Below are positions 1-8,535 of a stretch of DNA of 64,000 nucleotides, piece by piece (within the stretch, counting starts at the first letter, position 1; each line of letters starts with the position of its first letter). A program made the translations under genes and the position numbers. Origin of the DNA: CALFMR01 sp035550595 (GTDB lineage: Bacteria; Acidobacteriota; Vicinamibacteria; Vicinamibacterales; SCN-69-37); assembly GCA_035550595.1 (NCBI GenBank), contig DASZOV010000158.1, forward strand, positions 26,191 to 90,190. The letters run 5' to 3'. A model generated the notes under the pieces. That model saw nothing but the letters and a program-made list of their open reading frames with translations, was not told the origin of the DNA and made no database searches.

Positions 1-646
1 GCCGTCCCTCCGCGGGTCCCGCCTGCGTCCGAATGAACGCAAGGGCGTCGACGATGAGATGCGCGACGACGTCCGCGCCGTCCGGCGTCGTGTGGACAAC
101 GTCGCGGAAGAGCACGTCCGCATCGGCGCGTCCTTCAGTAATGTCGTCCTCAATCCGATGTCCGGCGTCGATCGACGGCACGCCGTAGTGATCGGCAATG
201 CGTTCGTAGCCCGCCAGGATGGGATGCGACGTCTGACGTGACTGCTCGCGTTGATAGAGATGCAGGATGCAGGCGGCGCAGTCGATCGCGGCGAGCTTGC
301 GCAGGATGCCTTCGATCGCGCGCGGCGCATCGTCGACGGGCGTGCGGCCGTCGATGTCGCCGGTCGTGCATTCGATGAAGCACAACGCGGGGCGGTGCGC
401 GACGACGAGCTGGTCCATAAGGAACGCCATCGAGACCGAGCCGACGCCGCCCACGCCCGCGTTGATGGCGCGATGCGCACGTCCCGTCATGTGCTCGATG
501 GCTACGTGCAGGCGAGGACGGAAGCCGTCGCGCTGAGCGGTGACGCTGAGTCCGAGGTACGCGATGGCGGCCGAACCTTGTGAGAGCCGATCGAAGACCG
601 ACGTCAGTCCATCGCGTGGCCGAACCCAGGCGTCGATCCCGAGCAT
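1..646 (-). CDS. SGNH/GDSL-type hydrolase, 3' end outside window
   Basis: The reading frame runs from ATG at 646 off the left edge without a stop (215 codons visible). It shows an SGNH pattern: a block I-like LGLSVTAQ with the candidate nucleophile Ser at residue 34, a Gly-rich NAGVGG stretch near 62-67, and D182-x-x-H185 in RDVVHTTPDG as the likely Asp-His pair. The family hydrolyses esters, often acetyl groups on glycans. The ATG overlaps the stop of the upstream glycosyltransferase by one base (TGATG), so the two are probably translationally coupled. The natural guess is glycan deacetylation or esterification within the PqqD/HPr-kinase locus. The substrate is unknown and the C-terminus is not visible. 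Confidence 0.8.
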   Translation of the reverse strand, partial: MLGIDAWVRPRDGLTSVFDRLSQGSAAIAYLGLSVTAQRDGFRPRLHVAIEHMTGRAHRAINAGVGGVGSVSMAFLMDQLVVAHRPALCFIECTTGDIDGRTPVDDAPRAIEGILRKLAAIDCAACILHLYQREQSRQTSHPILAGYERIADHYGVPSIDAGHRIEDDITEGRADADVLFRDVVHTTPDGADVVAHLIVDALAFIRTQAGPAEGR

Positions 647-2199
647 CACGCGGGCTCCGCGAGCTCGGCGCGCGCGTCGACAGCGGGCTGGAACTCCGGC
701 GCGGCCGCGAGAGCGCGATCGAGCGCTTGTCGTGCGAGCGGCACGGCACCGGTCGCGCGGGCGAGCTGCGCGATGTACCACGACACGCGCCAATGATCGA
801 GGCCGAGCCGGCGCGCGGCTTCGAGCTCGGCAATGGCGAGCGCGGGCCGGCCTTGCGCGCCGAGCACGAGTCCGGTCCAGAGCCGCAGGTGCGGATCGGA
901 CGGATAGCAGCGCCGGTAATGGATGACGCCGCCCGACGCGCCGTCGGCGATGACGGGCGGCGCGGCAGCGATCGCGGCTTCGGCGTCGAGCAGGGAAGGC
1001 ACGTCGGCGGAGGTCAGGCTCGTCAGAAACGGCCGGGCCGCCGTCGCGCCCATCATGTCGGCGAACGTCCACGCGGCCACCGATCGCACAGCGTCGCCGG
1101 AGCGAGCCGTCGCGCGATTGGGAAACGGCCACACGCGCGCGCGTTTGGGCCGGCGCATCACGCGTTCGTAGATCTCGGCGAGTGCCTCGGCCGCGCGCTC
1201 CGCGCCGAACGCCTGCCGCGCATGCGCCGCCGCGTTCGCGCCGAGGCGTCGGCGTTCAACGGGATCGCGATAGAGCCGTTCGATCGCGCGTGCGTAGGCG
1301 TCGGCGTTGTCGACGACGAGTCCCGTCCGCCCGTGATCGACCGTGCGCGCGGCGCCGTCGGTCGCGAGCACGACCGGCGGCACGCCGGCGAACATCGCCT
1401 CCTGCAGCACGAGCTCGATGGCTGAGTGCGTGACGGGGTAGCCGAAGACGTCCAGCTCGGCGAGAACGGACGCGATGTCCTCGACGTAGCCGCGGAACTC
1501 GAAGCGGTCGAGGACGCCGCGCGCCGCCGCATCCTTTTGCAGCGCGGCGAAGCCGCTGCCGTTGCCGCAGACGATGAATCGCACGTCCGGCACGTCCACT
1601 GCCGCGCTCATGGCGACGTAGGCCGGGTGCATCTTCACGGGATCGACCGTCCCGATGTAGCCGACGGTGAAGCCCGCGTGCGGACGCGGCGTCACCTGCG
1701 CGAGCCGCGAGAAGTCCGGCGTGTCGATCACGAGTCCCGTGTGTTCGGCGCGCGTGCGTTCGTCGAGATCGCGGAAGACTGGCAGCGCATAGCCGTACGG
1801 ACCGTCGGCGATCGTGACGTCGGCCCACACGATCATCTCGGGGTGCAGGACGTGCGGCGGCGTGTCACCAGGCACGTGGCACGTGAGCACGACGCGCGCG
1901 GGCGACGTCAGCCGCTGGAGGAACGCGACGAGCTCCGGCGTGTTCCAGTAGTGCACGTGCACGATGTCGGCCGCCGCGATCAACGCGCCCGCGCTCGCGT
2001 CGTCTGCGCCGGCGACGACCGGAAGGTCCGCGTCAGCGGCGAGACGCCGCGCGCCGGTTTCGATGTCCGGCAGAAGCGAGAGGACGTGGTGCGTGGACAT
2101 GCCAGCACGCTGCTGGCAGGCGGCGGCCGCGACGAATGCCCGCGCCGCGCCTCCGCGTGAAAGCTGCTGGACGACGTGAAGCACGCGTGCCGTCGTCAC
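646..2199 (-). CDS. Glycosyltransferase family 4 with C-terminal TPR-like tail
   Basis: A 517-residue protein from a GTG start. Residues 1-340 look like a GT-B retaining transferase: an N-terminal VLHVVQQLSRGGAAR strand and glycine loop, HVHYWNTPEL near 80, and the C-terminal nucleotide-sugar region with LVLQEAMFAGVPPVV, the E-x7-E zone of GT4 enzymes. The last 120 residues contain helical repeats (LAIAELEAARRLG, PLARQALDRALAAAPEFQPA) typical of TPR motifs and unusual for a plain GT4. It lies 54 bases after the HPr-kinase-like gene and overlaps the SGNH hydrolase gene. It probably transfers a sugar to a lipid- or peptide-borne acceptor in the cytoplasm; donor and acceptor cannot be read from sequence. 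Confidence 0.85.
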   Translation of the reverse strand: MTTARVLHVVQQLSRGGAARAFVAAAACQQRAGMSTHHVLSLLPDIETGARRLAADADLPVVAGADDASAGALIAAADIVHVHYWNTPELVAFLQRLTSPARVVLTCHVPGDTPPHVLHPEMIVWADVTIADGPYGYALPVFRDLDERTRAEHTGLVIDTPDFSRLAQVTPRPHAGFTVGYIGTVDPVKMHPAYVAMSAAVDVPDVRFIVCGNGSGFAALQKDAAARGVLDRFEFRGYVEDIASVLAELDVFGYPVTHSAIELVLQEAMFAGVPPVVLATDGAARTVDHGRTGLVVDNADAYARAIERLYRDPVERRRLGANAAAHARQAFGAERAAEALAEIYERVMRRPKRARVWPFPNRATARSGDAVRSVAAWTFADMMGATAARPFLTSLTSADVPSLLDAEAAIAAAPPVIADGASGGVIHYRRCYPSDPHLRLWTGLVLGAQGRPALAIAELEAARRLGLDHWRVSWYIAQLARATGAVPLARQALDRALAAAPEFQPAVDARAELAEPA

Positions 2200-2253
2200 G
2201 CTCGCCCTCGATCCGCCGCGTGACGGCGTGCGAAGGACGATCGACCGCCAACG

Positions 2254-3339
2254 TCAGTCATCGACGTCGGCGTCCACGTCGCCCGCGGCCAGGCGGCGCA
2301 GCAGAATCGGCACGCGGTCCGCGGCGTCGTGCCCCACGTGCAGATGGAACGCCGGCCGCTGCCGCGCGACGGCCGCCAGTCGCGCGAGCGCTTCGCCGCC
2401 CGCGTGCGGGAGCTGGCCAATCGTTGTCATCGACAACGCGCGCAGCGCCGCGGCAGGGGAGGCGCGCCGAAGGCGCGTGGGCGCGTGCAGATCGATCGCT
2501 GGAAGAACGACCGCGCGGAGTGCGGCCTTCGTGCGGACCTGCGATCGGAACCGGTCATCGAAGAAGAACACGGCCTTTTCGGTGTCGAATCGGCCGGCGT
2601 TCATCGCGAGCCCGTCGAGGAACGGCAGGCGCGGCAGATCGCGCGCGTCGACCTTGCCGGTGCTGTAGAGGCTGTAGACGATCGGCTCGACGTCCGGGGC
2701 GATGACGCAGTAGTCGTCGCCGAGATAGTCGAGTCCCGCGCCGAGCGATCCCAGCGCCGCATTCGACTTGCCGCTGCCGCCGCGGCCCGCCAGCAGGACG
2801 GCTCCTCCGTCGATGCCGACGGCCGCACCGTGCACCATCTGGCACCCGCGGTCGGACAGCCACCAGTTGAAGATGCGCCGACACGGCGCGCTGCGGTCGT
2901 ACCAGCGAAGCGACGCGTGATCGCGCACCCAGGTCATGGCGCGATTGGCCTCGCGATCCCACAGGTCGAGGATCGGTCCGTCGGCCGTCAACGCTGCTCG
3001 AACCCCGGCATCGTCGACCGTGTGTATTTCGCCGCGTTCACGATAGGCGTCGACCGGCCACGTCGGGCGAGGCATCGCGACGCCCGTCGACGTGCTGTCC
3101 CACGCGTACAGGTCGAGTCGCGGACCGTCGAGCGGTGTCGCCGTTTCGAGATGGGAAAGCGCGCGCGCGACGGCCGGCAGCATCGCGTCTCCGGCGACGT
3201 GCAGCCGCACTGCGGTGCCGGCAACGGCGAGATCGCGCGTGACGACCGGCGCGTGCGCGGCCGCGCGGAAGAACGCGTCCATCGCGTCGGCGAAGTACGC
3301 GCGGAGGCCCGTGCGCAGAGGGGCGGTGACGTTCGACAC
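2254..3339 (-). CDS. HPr kinase-like P-loop protein
   Basis: A 361-residue protein from a GTG start. The core carries a Walker A loop GRGGSGKS near residues 184-191, followed by LDYLGDDYCVI, matching the order of P-loop and acidic strand in HPr kinase/phosphorylase-like proteins. The N-terminal half has no domain I recognise. It starts 29 bases after the PqqD-like gene and is clearly in the same operon. HprK-like enzymes next to PqqD/RRE proteins in lasso-peptide-type clusters phosphorylate a serine on the precursor peptide, so a peptide kinase role is plausible here. That is inference: no canonical lasso cyclase or protease is visible. Confidence 0.75.
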   Translation of the reverse strand: MSNVTAPLRTGLRAYFADAMDAFFRAAAHAPVVTRDLAVAGTAVRLHVAGDAMLPAVARALSHLETATPLDGPRLDLYAWDSTSTGVAMPRPTWPVDAYRERGEIHTVDDAGVRAALTADGPILDLWDREANRAMTWVRDHASLRWYDRSAPCRRIFNWWLSDRGCQMVHGAAVGIDGGAVLLAGRGGSGKSNAALGSLGAGLDYLGDDYCVIAPDVEPIVYSLYSTGKVDARDLPRLPFLDGLAMNAGRFDTEKAVFFFDDRFRSQVRTKAALRAVVLPAIDLHAPTRLRRASPAAALRALSMTTIGQLPHAGGEALARLAAVARQRPAFHLHVGHDAADRVPILLRRLAAGDVDADVDD

Positions 3340-3368
3340 GATCCGGCTCGGCCGATCCGCGTGCCGCG

Positions 3369-3818
3369 TCAGGCCGGGTCGTCAGGCTTGGCGATGGGCC
3401 ATCCCGCGGCGTCGACCTCGTGGATGGGATCGAGGAGCAGTAGATCCTGCATGTCCGTATAGACCTGAAGCGCCGGTGGCGTGAAGGGCCGGCGCGGTTC
3501 CGTTGCGCCGAGCGATCCGGCGTCGTGCACCGCCGGCAGGTCGGTGGTGGCCGTGACGAGGCGCTCTCGCACCAGTTCGTCGCACAGCCGAGCGGCGGCA
3601 TCGGCGAGCGCGTCTTCGGACGCGTCATACCGGCCGGCGAGGCTCGTGGCCATTTCAGCCACGCTTTGCCCGGCGAGCATCAGCCGCCAGACGTCGGCGC
3701 CGGCATCCTGCACGCAGAAGTACCGTCCGGTATCGAGGTCGACGATGACGACCTCGTCGTCGAACATCTCGTGAATGACGCGCGCGGTAGCCGGGCGAAA
3801 GCGAACGGAGCGATCCAT
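3369..3818 (-). CDS. PqqD-like peptide-binding (RRE) protein with conserved-looking acidic tail
   Basis: I chose ATG at 3818, which has GGAG eight bases upstream, over an in-frame ATG at 3869; this gives 149 residues. Residues 5-90 fit PqqD: VRFRPATARVIHE, a strand pair VVIVDLDTGRYFCV, then a helical half (GADVWRLML, VAEMATSLAGRYD, CDELVRERLV). PqqD folds bind leader peptides of ribosomally made, modified peptides and present them to enzymes. The C-terminal tail (113-149) carries YTDMQDLLLLDPIHEVD followed by AAGWP. It is acidic and leucine-rich and does not belong to the PqqD fold. It may be a fused substrate or leader-like segment. The gene heads the minus-strand operon and is divergent to the family 2 glycosyltransferase. 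Confidence 0.78.
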   Translation of the reverse strand: MDRSVRFRPATARVIHEMFDDEVVIVDLDTGRYFCVQDAGADVWRLMLAGQSVAEMATSLAGRYDASEDALADAAARLCDELVRERLVTATTDLPAVHDAGSLGATEPRRPFTPPALQVYTDMQDLLLLDPIHEVDAAGWPIAKPDDPA

Positions 3819-3840
3819 GACGCGAAACTCCACGATGGTC

Positions 3841-3870
3841 GGCGCCAGTATAGGGCAAGTGGCGTACAAT
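3841..3870. promoter_or_regulatory. Divergent promoter region between PqqD-like and GT2 genes
   Basis: Only 68 bases separate the two divergent starts. The minus strand has a -10-like TATACT (3853 to 3848) and the plus strand has TACAAT (3865-3870). Neither has a convincing -35 box at 16-18 bases. Confidence 0.35.
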
Positions 3871-3886
3871 CTCGGCGCCCCCGGCC

Positions 3887-4591
3887 ATGCGTGCTACGCG
3901 CGTCAGCGTCGTCATTCCGACTTACAACACGTCACGATACCTGCCCGACGCCGTGGCCAGCGTTCGCGCGCAGCAGTGGCCGGACACCGAGATCATCGTC
4001 GTCGACGACGGATCGACTGATGAGACACCATCGGTCGTGGCGGCCTTGGCGGACGTGACGTATCTGCGCCAGGAGAACGCAGGCGCGGCCGCCGCGCGCA
4101 ATCGCGGCGTGGCAGCCGCCACGGGTTCGTGGCTCGCGTTTCTCGACGCCGACGACCAGTGGGCGGATGGCAAGCTGGCGCGTCAGATGGCGTACCGCGA
4201 CGAACACCCGTGCGACATGGTGTTCGGACTCGCGACTGAAGTCCGCGACGACGACGATCTGAAGGCGGAGAGGGCGGTCAGGGGCGCCGGGCTCCGGCAC
4301 GCGGTCGCGGCACGATGCGCCGGGACCATGCTCATGACGCGCGACGCGTTCGAGCGCGCGGGGCCGTTTCCGACCGCGTGGCGCGTGGGCGAGTTCATCG
4401 ACTGGTATCTGCGCGCGGTCGACGTCGGACTGACCGGCGGCGTGCTGCAGGAGATCGTGCTGTACCGGCGGGTGCATGCAGCCAACGGAGGATGGACGGC
4501 CGGAGCGGCGCGGCAGGACTACCTGCGCATCATCAAGGGCGCCCTCGATCGTCGCCGCACATCCGAAGCGGGTCGGGCGCCACGCACGTGA
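3887..4591 (+). CDS. Glycosyltransferase family 2 (GT-A fold)
   Basis: A 234-residue protein with the classic inverting GT2 layout: VSVVIPTYNTSRYLPDAV at the N-terminus, IIVVDDGSTD near 36-45 for the nucleotide, ENAGAAAARNRG near 63-74, and the metal-binding FLDADDQW near 86-93. It is shorter than many GT2 proteins and has no membrane segments, so it is likely a soluble transferase acting at the inner face of the membrane. It overlaps the next gene by four bases (GTGA). It is divergent to the PqqD/HPr-kinase operon and probably belongs to the same system. Confidence 0.88.
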   Translation: MRATRVSVVIPTYNTSRYLPDAVASVRAQQWPDTEIIVVDDGSTDETPSVVAALADVTYLRQENAGAAAARNRGVAAATGSWLAFLDADDQWADGKLARQMAYRDEHPCDMVFGLATEVRDDDDLKAERAVRGAGLRHAVAARCAGTMLMTRDAFERAGPFPTAWRVGEFIDWYLRAVDVGLTGGVLQEIVLYRRVHAANGGWTAGAARQDYLRIIKGALDRRRTSEAGRAPRT

Positions 4592-5733
4592 CCGGAGATC
4601 GCCGCAGGCCGGTGTCCGCTCATCCGATCGCGTACACGTTCTGGCCGACGCCGGCGCACGAGCGGCTCATCGACGCGGCGCTGCTGTCGGGCGCCGAGGC
4701 TCGCGCCGCGTTCGAGGACTGGAGCGCCCGCGTCGATTTCGACGACATCGACGCCGCGTCATTGCGCCTGCTGCCGCTCGTCTGTCACAACCTCGCCGCC
4801 GCCGGCTTCAGCGACTCGCCGCTCATGGGCCGGCTGCGCGGCGTGCGGCGTCAGCACTGGTATCGCAATCAGCTCCTGCTCGGGTTCGTCTCCGATCTCC
4901 TCACGGCGTTCGAACGCGCCGGCATCCCGACGCTGATGCTCAAGGGCATTCCGCTCGCGCTCCTGCACTATCCGACCGCGGCCACGCGACCGATGACCGA
5001 CGGCGACATCCTGATTCCGGAAGACACGGCATCTGCCGCGCTCGACGTCGTGCGCGCGGCAGGCTTGCGCCTTTCCGATCCGCGCAGCGAATGGCCGCCG
5101 CGATGGATCGCGTCGGCCGGCTTCGTCCACGCCGACGGCTGGCACGTGGATCTGCACACGCGCGTCATGCACGAGTGCTGGCAGCCAGGCGTCGACGACG
5201 GGCTCTGGCGCACCGCGGTGCCGATGACGATCAACGGCACGCCGACGCTCACGCTCGCGCGCGAGGATCACCTGCTGCACGCACTCGCGCACGGCGCGCG
5301 GCCGAACGAGGTCGCGCCCATTCGATGGATCGTCGACGCGGCCATGCTCGTCCGTAACGCCCCCTCGTTCGACTGGACGCGCGTCGTCACGCTCGCGCGT
5401 CAGCGTCGTTTGTCATTGATCGTTCGGACGACGCTGGCATACGCGAAGGCGCGCTTTCAGCTGCCCGTGCCGTCCGCGGTCCTGGAGGAGCTCGCCCGCG
5501 ATCGGCCGACGCTCGGCGAGCGCTTCGAACTGCGATCGCGCGAGACGGCCGGCCGGACGGGATTCGTAGCGGGGGTATTGGCGGATTACGTGCGCCGGCG
5601 CGGCCGGACCGAAGACTGGCGCGGTCCACTCGGCTTCGTCCGCTACGTCCGCGACTACTGGCACCTGGACTCCGCCTGGCAGGTGCCGACCGCGATGGGA
5701 CGATGGACCGCGCGCCGGATGCGGACCGACTGA
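4588..5733 (+). CDS. NTP_transf_5-type nucleotidyltransferase family protein
   Basis: I chose GTG at 4588, whose bases overlap the GT2 stop (GTGA); a second in-frame GTG lies at 4612. The product has 381 residues. The diagnostic stretch is TLMLKGIPLALLHYP followed by RPMTDGDILIPE, the K-G / R-P-x-x-D-x-D-I-L pattern of the uncharacterised nucleotidyltransferase family. Later EDHLLHALAHGA and IRWIVDAAML match the helical second half of that family. Members are found near lasso-peptide and PqqD-type genes and in polysaccharide loci; their reaction is largely unknown. I infer nucleotidyl transfer or sugar-phosphate activation. Confidence 0.75.
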   Translation: MTGDRRRPVSAHPIAYTFWPTPAHERLIDAALLSGAEARAAFEDWSARVDFDDIDAASLRLLPLVCHNLAAAGFSDSPLMGRLRGVRRQHWYRNQLLLGFVSDLLTAFERAGIPTLMLKGIPLALLHYPTAATRPMTDGDILIPEDTASAALDVVRAAGLRLSDPRSEWPPRWIASAGFVHADGWHVDLHTRVMHECWQPGVDDGLWRTAVPMTINGTPTLTLAREDHLLHALAHGARPNEVAPIRWIVDAAMLVRNAPSFDWTRVVTLARQRRLSLIVRTTLAYAKARFQLPVPSAVLEELARDRPTLGERFELRSRETAGRTGFVAGVLADYVRRRGRTEDWRGPLGFVRYVRDYWHLDSAWQVPTAMGRWTARRMRTD

Positions 5734-5766
5734 ATTGATCCTCGCGCGCCTCGCGCAGACGGCCGG

Positions 5767-8049
5767 TCAGGCCGCCTGTGCGAGGGGGAGGGGTTCGAGC
5801 GAGACCGCGAGCACGTCGGCGAGCGTGCTGACGACGTGGAACGTCAGCCGCGACCGGACGTCGGCCGGCACGTCGTCCAGATCCGGCGCGTTGCGTTCGG
5901 GGACGATGACCTCCGTGAGTCCGGCGGCATCGGCGGCGAGCACTTTCTGCTTCAGCCCGCCGATGGGCAGCACGCGTCCCTGCAGCGTCACTTCGCCCGT
6001 CATCCCGATCGTGCCCTTCACCGGACGCCGCGAGAAGAGCGACGCGATGGCCGTTGCCATCGTGATGCCCGCGCTCGGACCGTCCTTCGGGATCGCGCCC
6101 GCCGGGACGTGTACGTGCAGGTCGCGTCCAGCGAACGCCCGCTCGTCGATGCCGAGCTCGGTGGCATGGCTCTTCACGTACGTGAACGCGATGCGCGCCG
6201 ACTCCTTCATCACGTCGCCAAGCTGGCCGGTCAGCACGAGTCCGCCTCGGCCGGGGACCGTGGCAGCTTCGACGAACAGCACGTCGCCGCCTGCGCCGGT
6301 GACCGCGAGACCCGTGGCGACACCGGGCACGGCCGTGCGTTCGGCCGCTTCGTGGACGAACTTCGGACGTCCGAGCGCGTCGCGCACGGCGGCCTCGTCG
6401 ATCACGACCGGCGGCGTCGCCGTGCCTGACGCGACGGTCGTCGCCGCGCGGCGAACGAGCGATCCGATCTCGCGCTCGAGCTGGCGCACGCCAGCCTCGC
6501 GCGTGTAGTCGGTGACGATCGTCCGCACGAGGCGGTCGTCGATCTGGACTTCGTCCGGGCGGAGGCCGTTGCGATCGAGCTGTCGCGGCCACAGGTGTCC
6601 GCGCGCAATGGCGACCTTCTCGTCCGTCGTGTAGCCGTCGAAGCGGATCACCTCCATCCGGTCGAACAGCGGACCGGGGATCGTGTCGGCCACGTTGGCC
6701 GTCGCGATGAAGAGCACGTTCGACAGATCGAGCTCGACATCGAGGTAGTGGTCGCGGAACGAGTGGTTCTGCGCCGGGTCCAGCACCTCGAGCAGCGCGG
6801 CCGACGGATCGCCGCGCCAGTCGGCGCCGATCTTGTCGACCTCGTCGAGCAGGATGACCGGGTTCATCGTCCCGGCATCACGCAGCGCGCGCACGAGACG
6901 TCCGGGCAGCGCGCCGACGTACGTCCGCCGGTGGCCGCGGATTTCAGCCTCATCACGCACGCCGCCGAGCGACATCCGGACGAACTCGCGTCCGGTCGCC
7001 CGCGCGATCGACTCGCCGATCGACGTCTTGCCCGTGCCGGGCGGTCCGATGAGCGTGAGGATCACGCCCGACCGCCGCGTGTCCGCCATGCCGCGCTCGC
7101 TGCGCAGCTTGCGTACCGCCAGGTACTCGGTGATGCGCCGCTTCACGTCGTCCAGGCCTTCGTGATCGGCGTCGAGCACTTCACGCGCGTGGACGGGATC
7201 GAGACGCTCGTCGGAGCGCTTCGACCAGGGCACGGCGAGCAGCCAGTCGAGATACGTGCGAATCGTCGACGCCTCCGCGTTCGACTCGCCCATCCGCTCG
7301 AAGCGCGCGAGCTCGCGCTCGGCCTGCTGCCGGACGGCGTCCGGCATGCCGGCGGCCGCGATCTTCTCGCGATACTCGTTGGGCACGCCCTCGTCGTTCT
7401 CGCCGAGCTCCTTGCGGATGGCGTCCATCTGCCGGCGCAGGAAGTACTCGCGCTGCTGCTTCTGCGCGCCGCCCTCGACGTCGTCGCGAATGCGCTTGCG
7501 GACGACGAGCTCGGTGAGCCGCTCCTGCTGGAACTGGGTCGCGAGCTTCAGCCGATCGACGACGTCGAGCGTCTCGAGCAGGCGGATCTTCTGCGGCACG
7601 TCGAGATCGGGCGAGTAGCCGGCCGTGTCGGCCAGCGCGCCGGGCTGGGTGATCGAACGCACGAACGCGCTGATGCGCCCGTCATCCCCGCGCATGCGCA
7701 GGATCTCTTCGACGACGGCGCGGTATTCGCGCTCAAGCTCGCGGACGACGGCCGGTGCGGGATTGTCGTCGGGCCGCTCGTCGACTTCGGCGCGCAGGAC
7801 GTTTTCGGCGTCCGCCTGGGCGGCACCTGGTACGGCGCGATGAAGGGCAGCGAGCGACACGCCGGTGCCCTGGCCGGTCATCCGGACGCGGCCGGTCACT
7901 TCGGCGACAACGCCGACTTTTGCGTAGGTGCCGTCGTGGGAGGGCACGAGCAGGACGCGGGCCTCGTCGTGCACGTCGACCGGGAGGGTGACCGACATGC
8001 CCGGGAAGACCACGGCGTCATCCACGGGAACGATTCGGAGTCTGGTCAT
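5767..8049 (-). CDS. lon: ATP-dependent Lon protease
   Basis: A 760-residue protein, slightly short for Lon (about 780-810). The order is Lon N-domain (MTRLRIVPVDDAVVFPGM onward, to about 190), AAA+ module with Walker A GPPGTGKT near 336 and Walker B VILLDEVDKIG near 394, and serine protease domain with PKDGPSAG (catalytic Ser about 659) and GGLKQK (catalytic Lys about 700). Lon degrades misfolded and regulatory proteins in the cytoplasm. It is divergent to a MarR-family regulator, and the 66 bases between them hold overlapping promoters centred on a palindrome. No good Shine-Dalgarno precedes the ATG. Confidence 0.97.
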   Translation of the reverse strand: MTRLRIVPVDDAVVFPGMSVTLPVDVHDEARVLLVPSHDGTYAKVGVVAEVTGRVRMTGQGTGVSLAALHRAVPGAAQADAENVLRAEVDERPDDNPAPAVVRELEREYRAVVEEILRMRGDDGRISAFVRSITQPGALADTAGYSPDLDVPQKIRLLETLDVVDRLKLATQFQQERLTELVVRKRIRDDVEGGAQKQQREYFLRRQMDAIRKELGENDEGVPNEYREKIAAAGMPDAVRQQAERELARFERMGESNAEASTIRTYLDWLLAVPWSKRSDERLDPVHAREVLDADHEGLDDVKRRITEYLAVRKLRSERGMADTRRSGVILTLIGPPGTGKTSIGESIARATGREFVRMSLGGVRDEAEIRGHRRTYVGALPGRLVRALRDAGTMNPVILLDEVDKIGADWRGDPSAALLEVLDPAQNHSFRDHYLDVELDLSNVLFIATANVADTIPGPLFDRMEVIRFDGYTTDEKVAIARGHLWPRQLDRNGLRPDEVQIDDRLVRTIVTDYTREAGVRQLEREIGSLVRRAATTVASGTATPPVVIDEAAVRDALGRPKFVHEAAERTAVPGVATGLAVTGAGGDVLFVEAATVPGRGGLVLTGQLGDVMKESARIAFTYVKSHATELGIDERAFAGRDLHVHVPAGAIPKDGPSAGITMATAIASLFSRRPVKGTIGMTGEVTLQGRVLPIGGLKQKVLAADAAGLTEVIVPERNAPDLDDVPADVRSRLTFHVVSTLADVLAVSLEPLPLAQAA

Positions 8050-8057
8050 ATGCAGCG

Positions 8058-8109
8058 AGCGTACGGCATATACTTGATATTGTCAACTATCAAGAGTTTC
8101 AAGTATACT
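8058..8109. promoter_or_regulatory. Shared lon/marR promoter-operator
   Basis: A perfect inverted repeat, CTTGATA-8-TATCAAG, occupies 8073-8094. A second pair, TATACTTGA (8069-8077) and TCAAGTATA (8099-8107), is interleaved with it. Toward lon the minus strand has consensus TTGACA (8086 to 8081), 17 bases, then weak TACGCT (8063 to 8058). Toward marR the plus strand has TTGTCA (8080-8085), 18 bases, then TATACT (8104-8109). Both -35 boxes sit at the palindrome centre, so one bound MarR dimer would block both promoters. Confidence 0.75.
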
Positions 8110-8115
8110 CGGCCC

Positions 8116-8535
8116 GTGACGGTGCGCGACAAGGACGCCTGTCGGGCCAGGGAGCTGCTGGTGCGGCTGTCGTTCGCCCAGCGCGGCGAGTTGCCGGCGC
8201 TCGCGGCGGACCTGGATCTGTCGCCGGCGCAGTGTCACGTGCTGCACGTGATGGAGCCGGGGCATCCGGTGCCGATGCGGCGGCTGGCCGAGGCGCTGGC
8301 CTGCGACGCATCGAACGTCACGGGCCTCGTCGACCGCCTCGAGTCGCGCGGCCTGGTCGAACGCCGCCCGTCACCCGAGGATCGCCGCGTCCGCGTCCTC
8401 GCCCTCACCCCCGACGGCACCCGCCTGCGCGCCATGCTCCAACGCCGCCTCACCAACCCGCCCGATCCGCTTCAACGCCTCTCGGCCGCCGAACGACGGA
8501 CACTGATAGGGATCCTGGAGCGCCTGCTGGATTGA
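8116..8535 (+). CDS. MarR-family transcriptional regulator
   Basis: I chose GTG at 8116 because the -10 box TATACT ends six bases earlier; an in-frame GTG at 8122 is possible. The product has 139 residues. The winged-helix core is visible: LSPAQCHVLHVM, MRRLAEALACDASNVTGLVDRLESRGLVER as recognition region, and the wing RRPSPEDRRVRVLALTPDG. MarR dimers bind palindromes of the TTGATA/TATCAA kind, which is what lies upstream. The gene is divergent to lon and probably represses itself and lon. The ligand is unknown. No upstream ribosome binding site exists if transcription starts where the -10 box predicts. Confidence 0.9.
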   Translation: MTVRDKDACRARELLVRLSFAQRGELPALAADLDLSPAQCHVLHVMEPGHPVPMRRLAEALACDASNVTGLVDRLESRGLVERRPSPEDRRVRVLALTPDGTRLRAMLQRRLTNPPDPLQRLSAAERRTLIGILERLLD

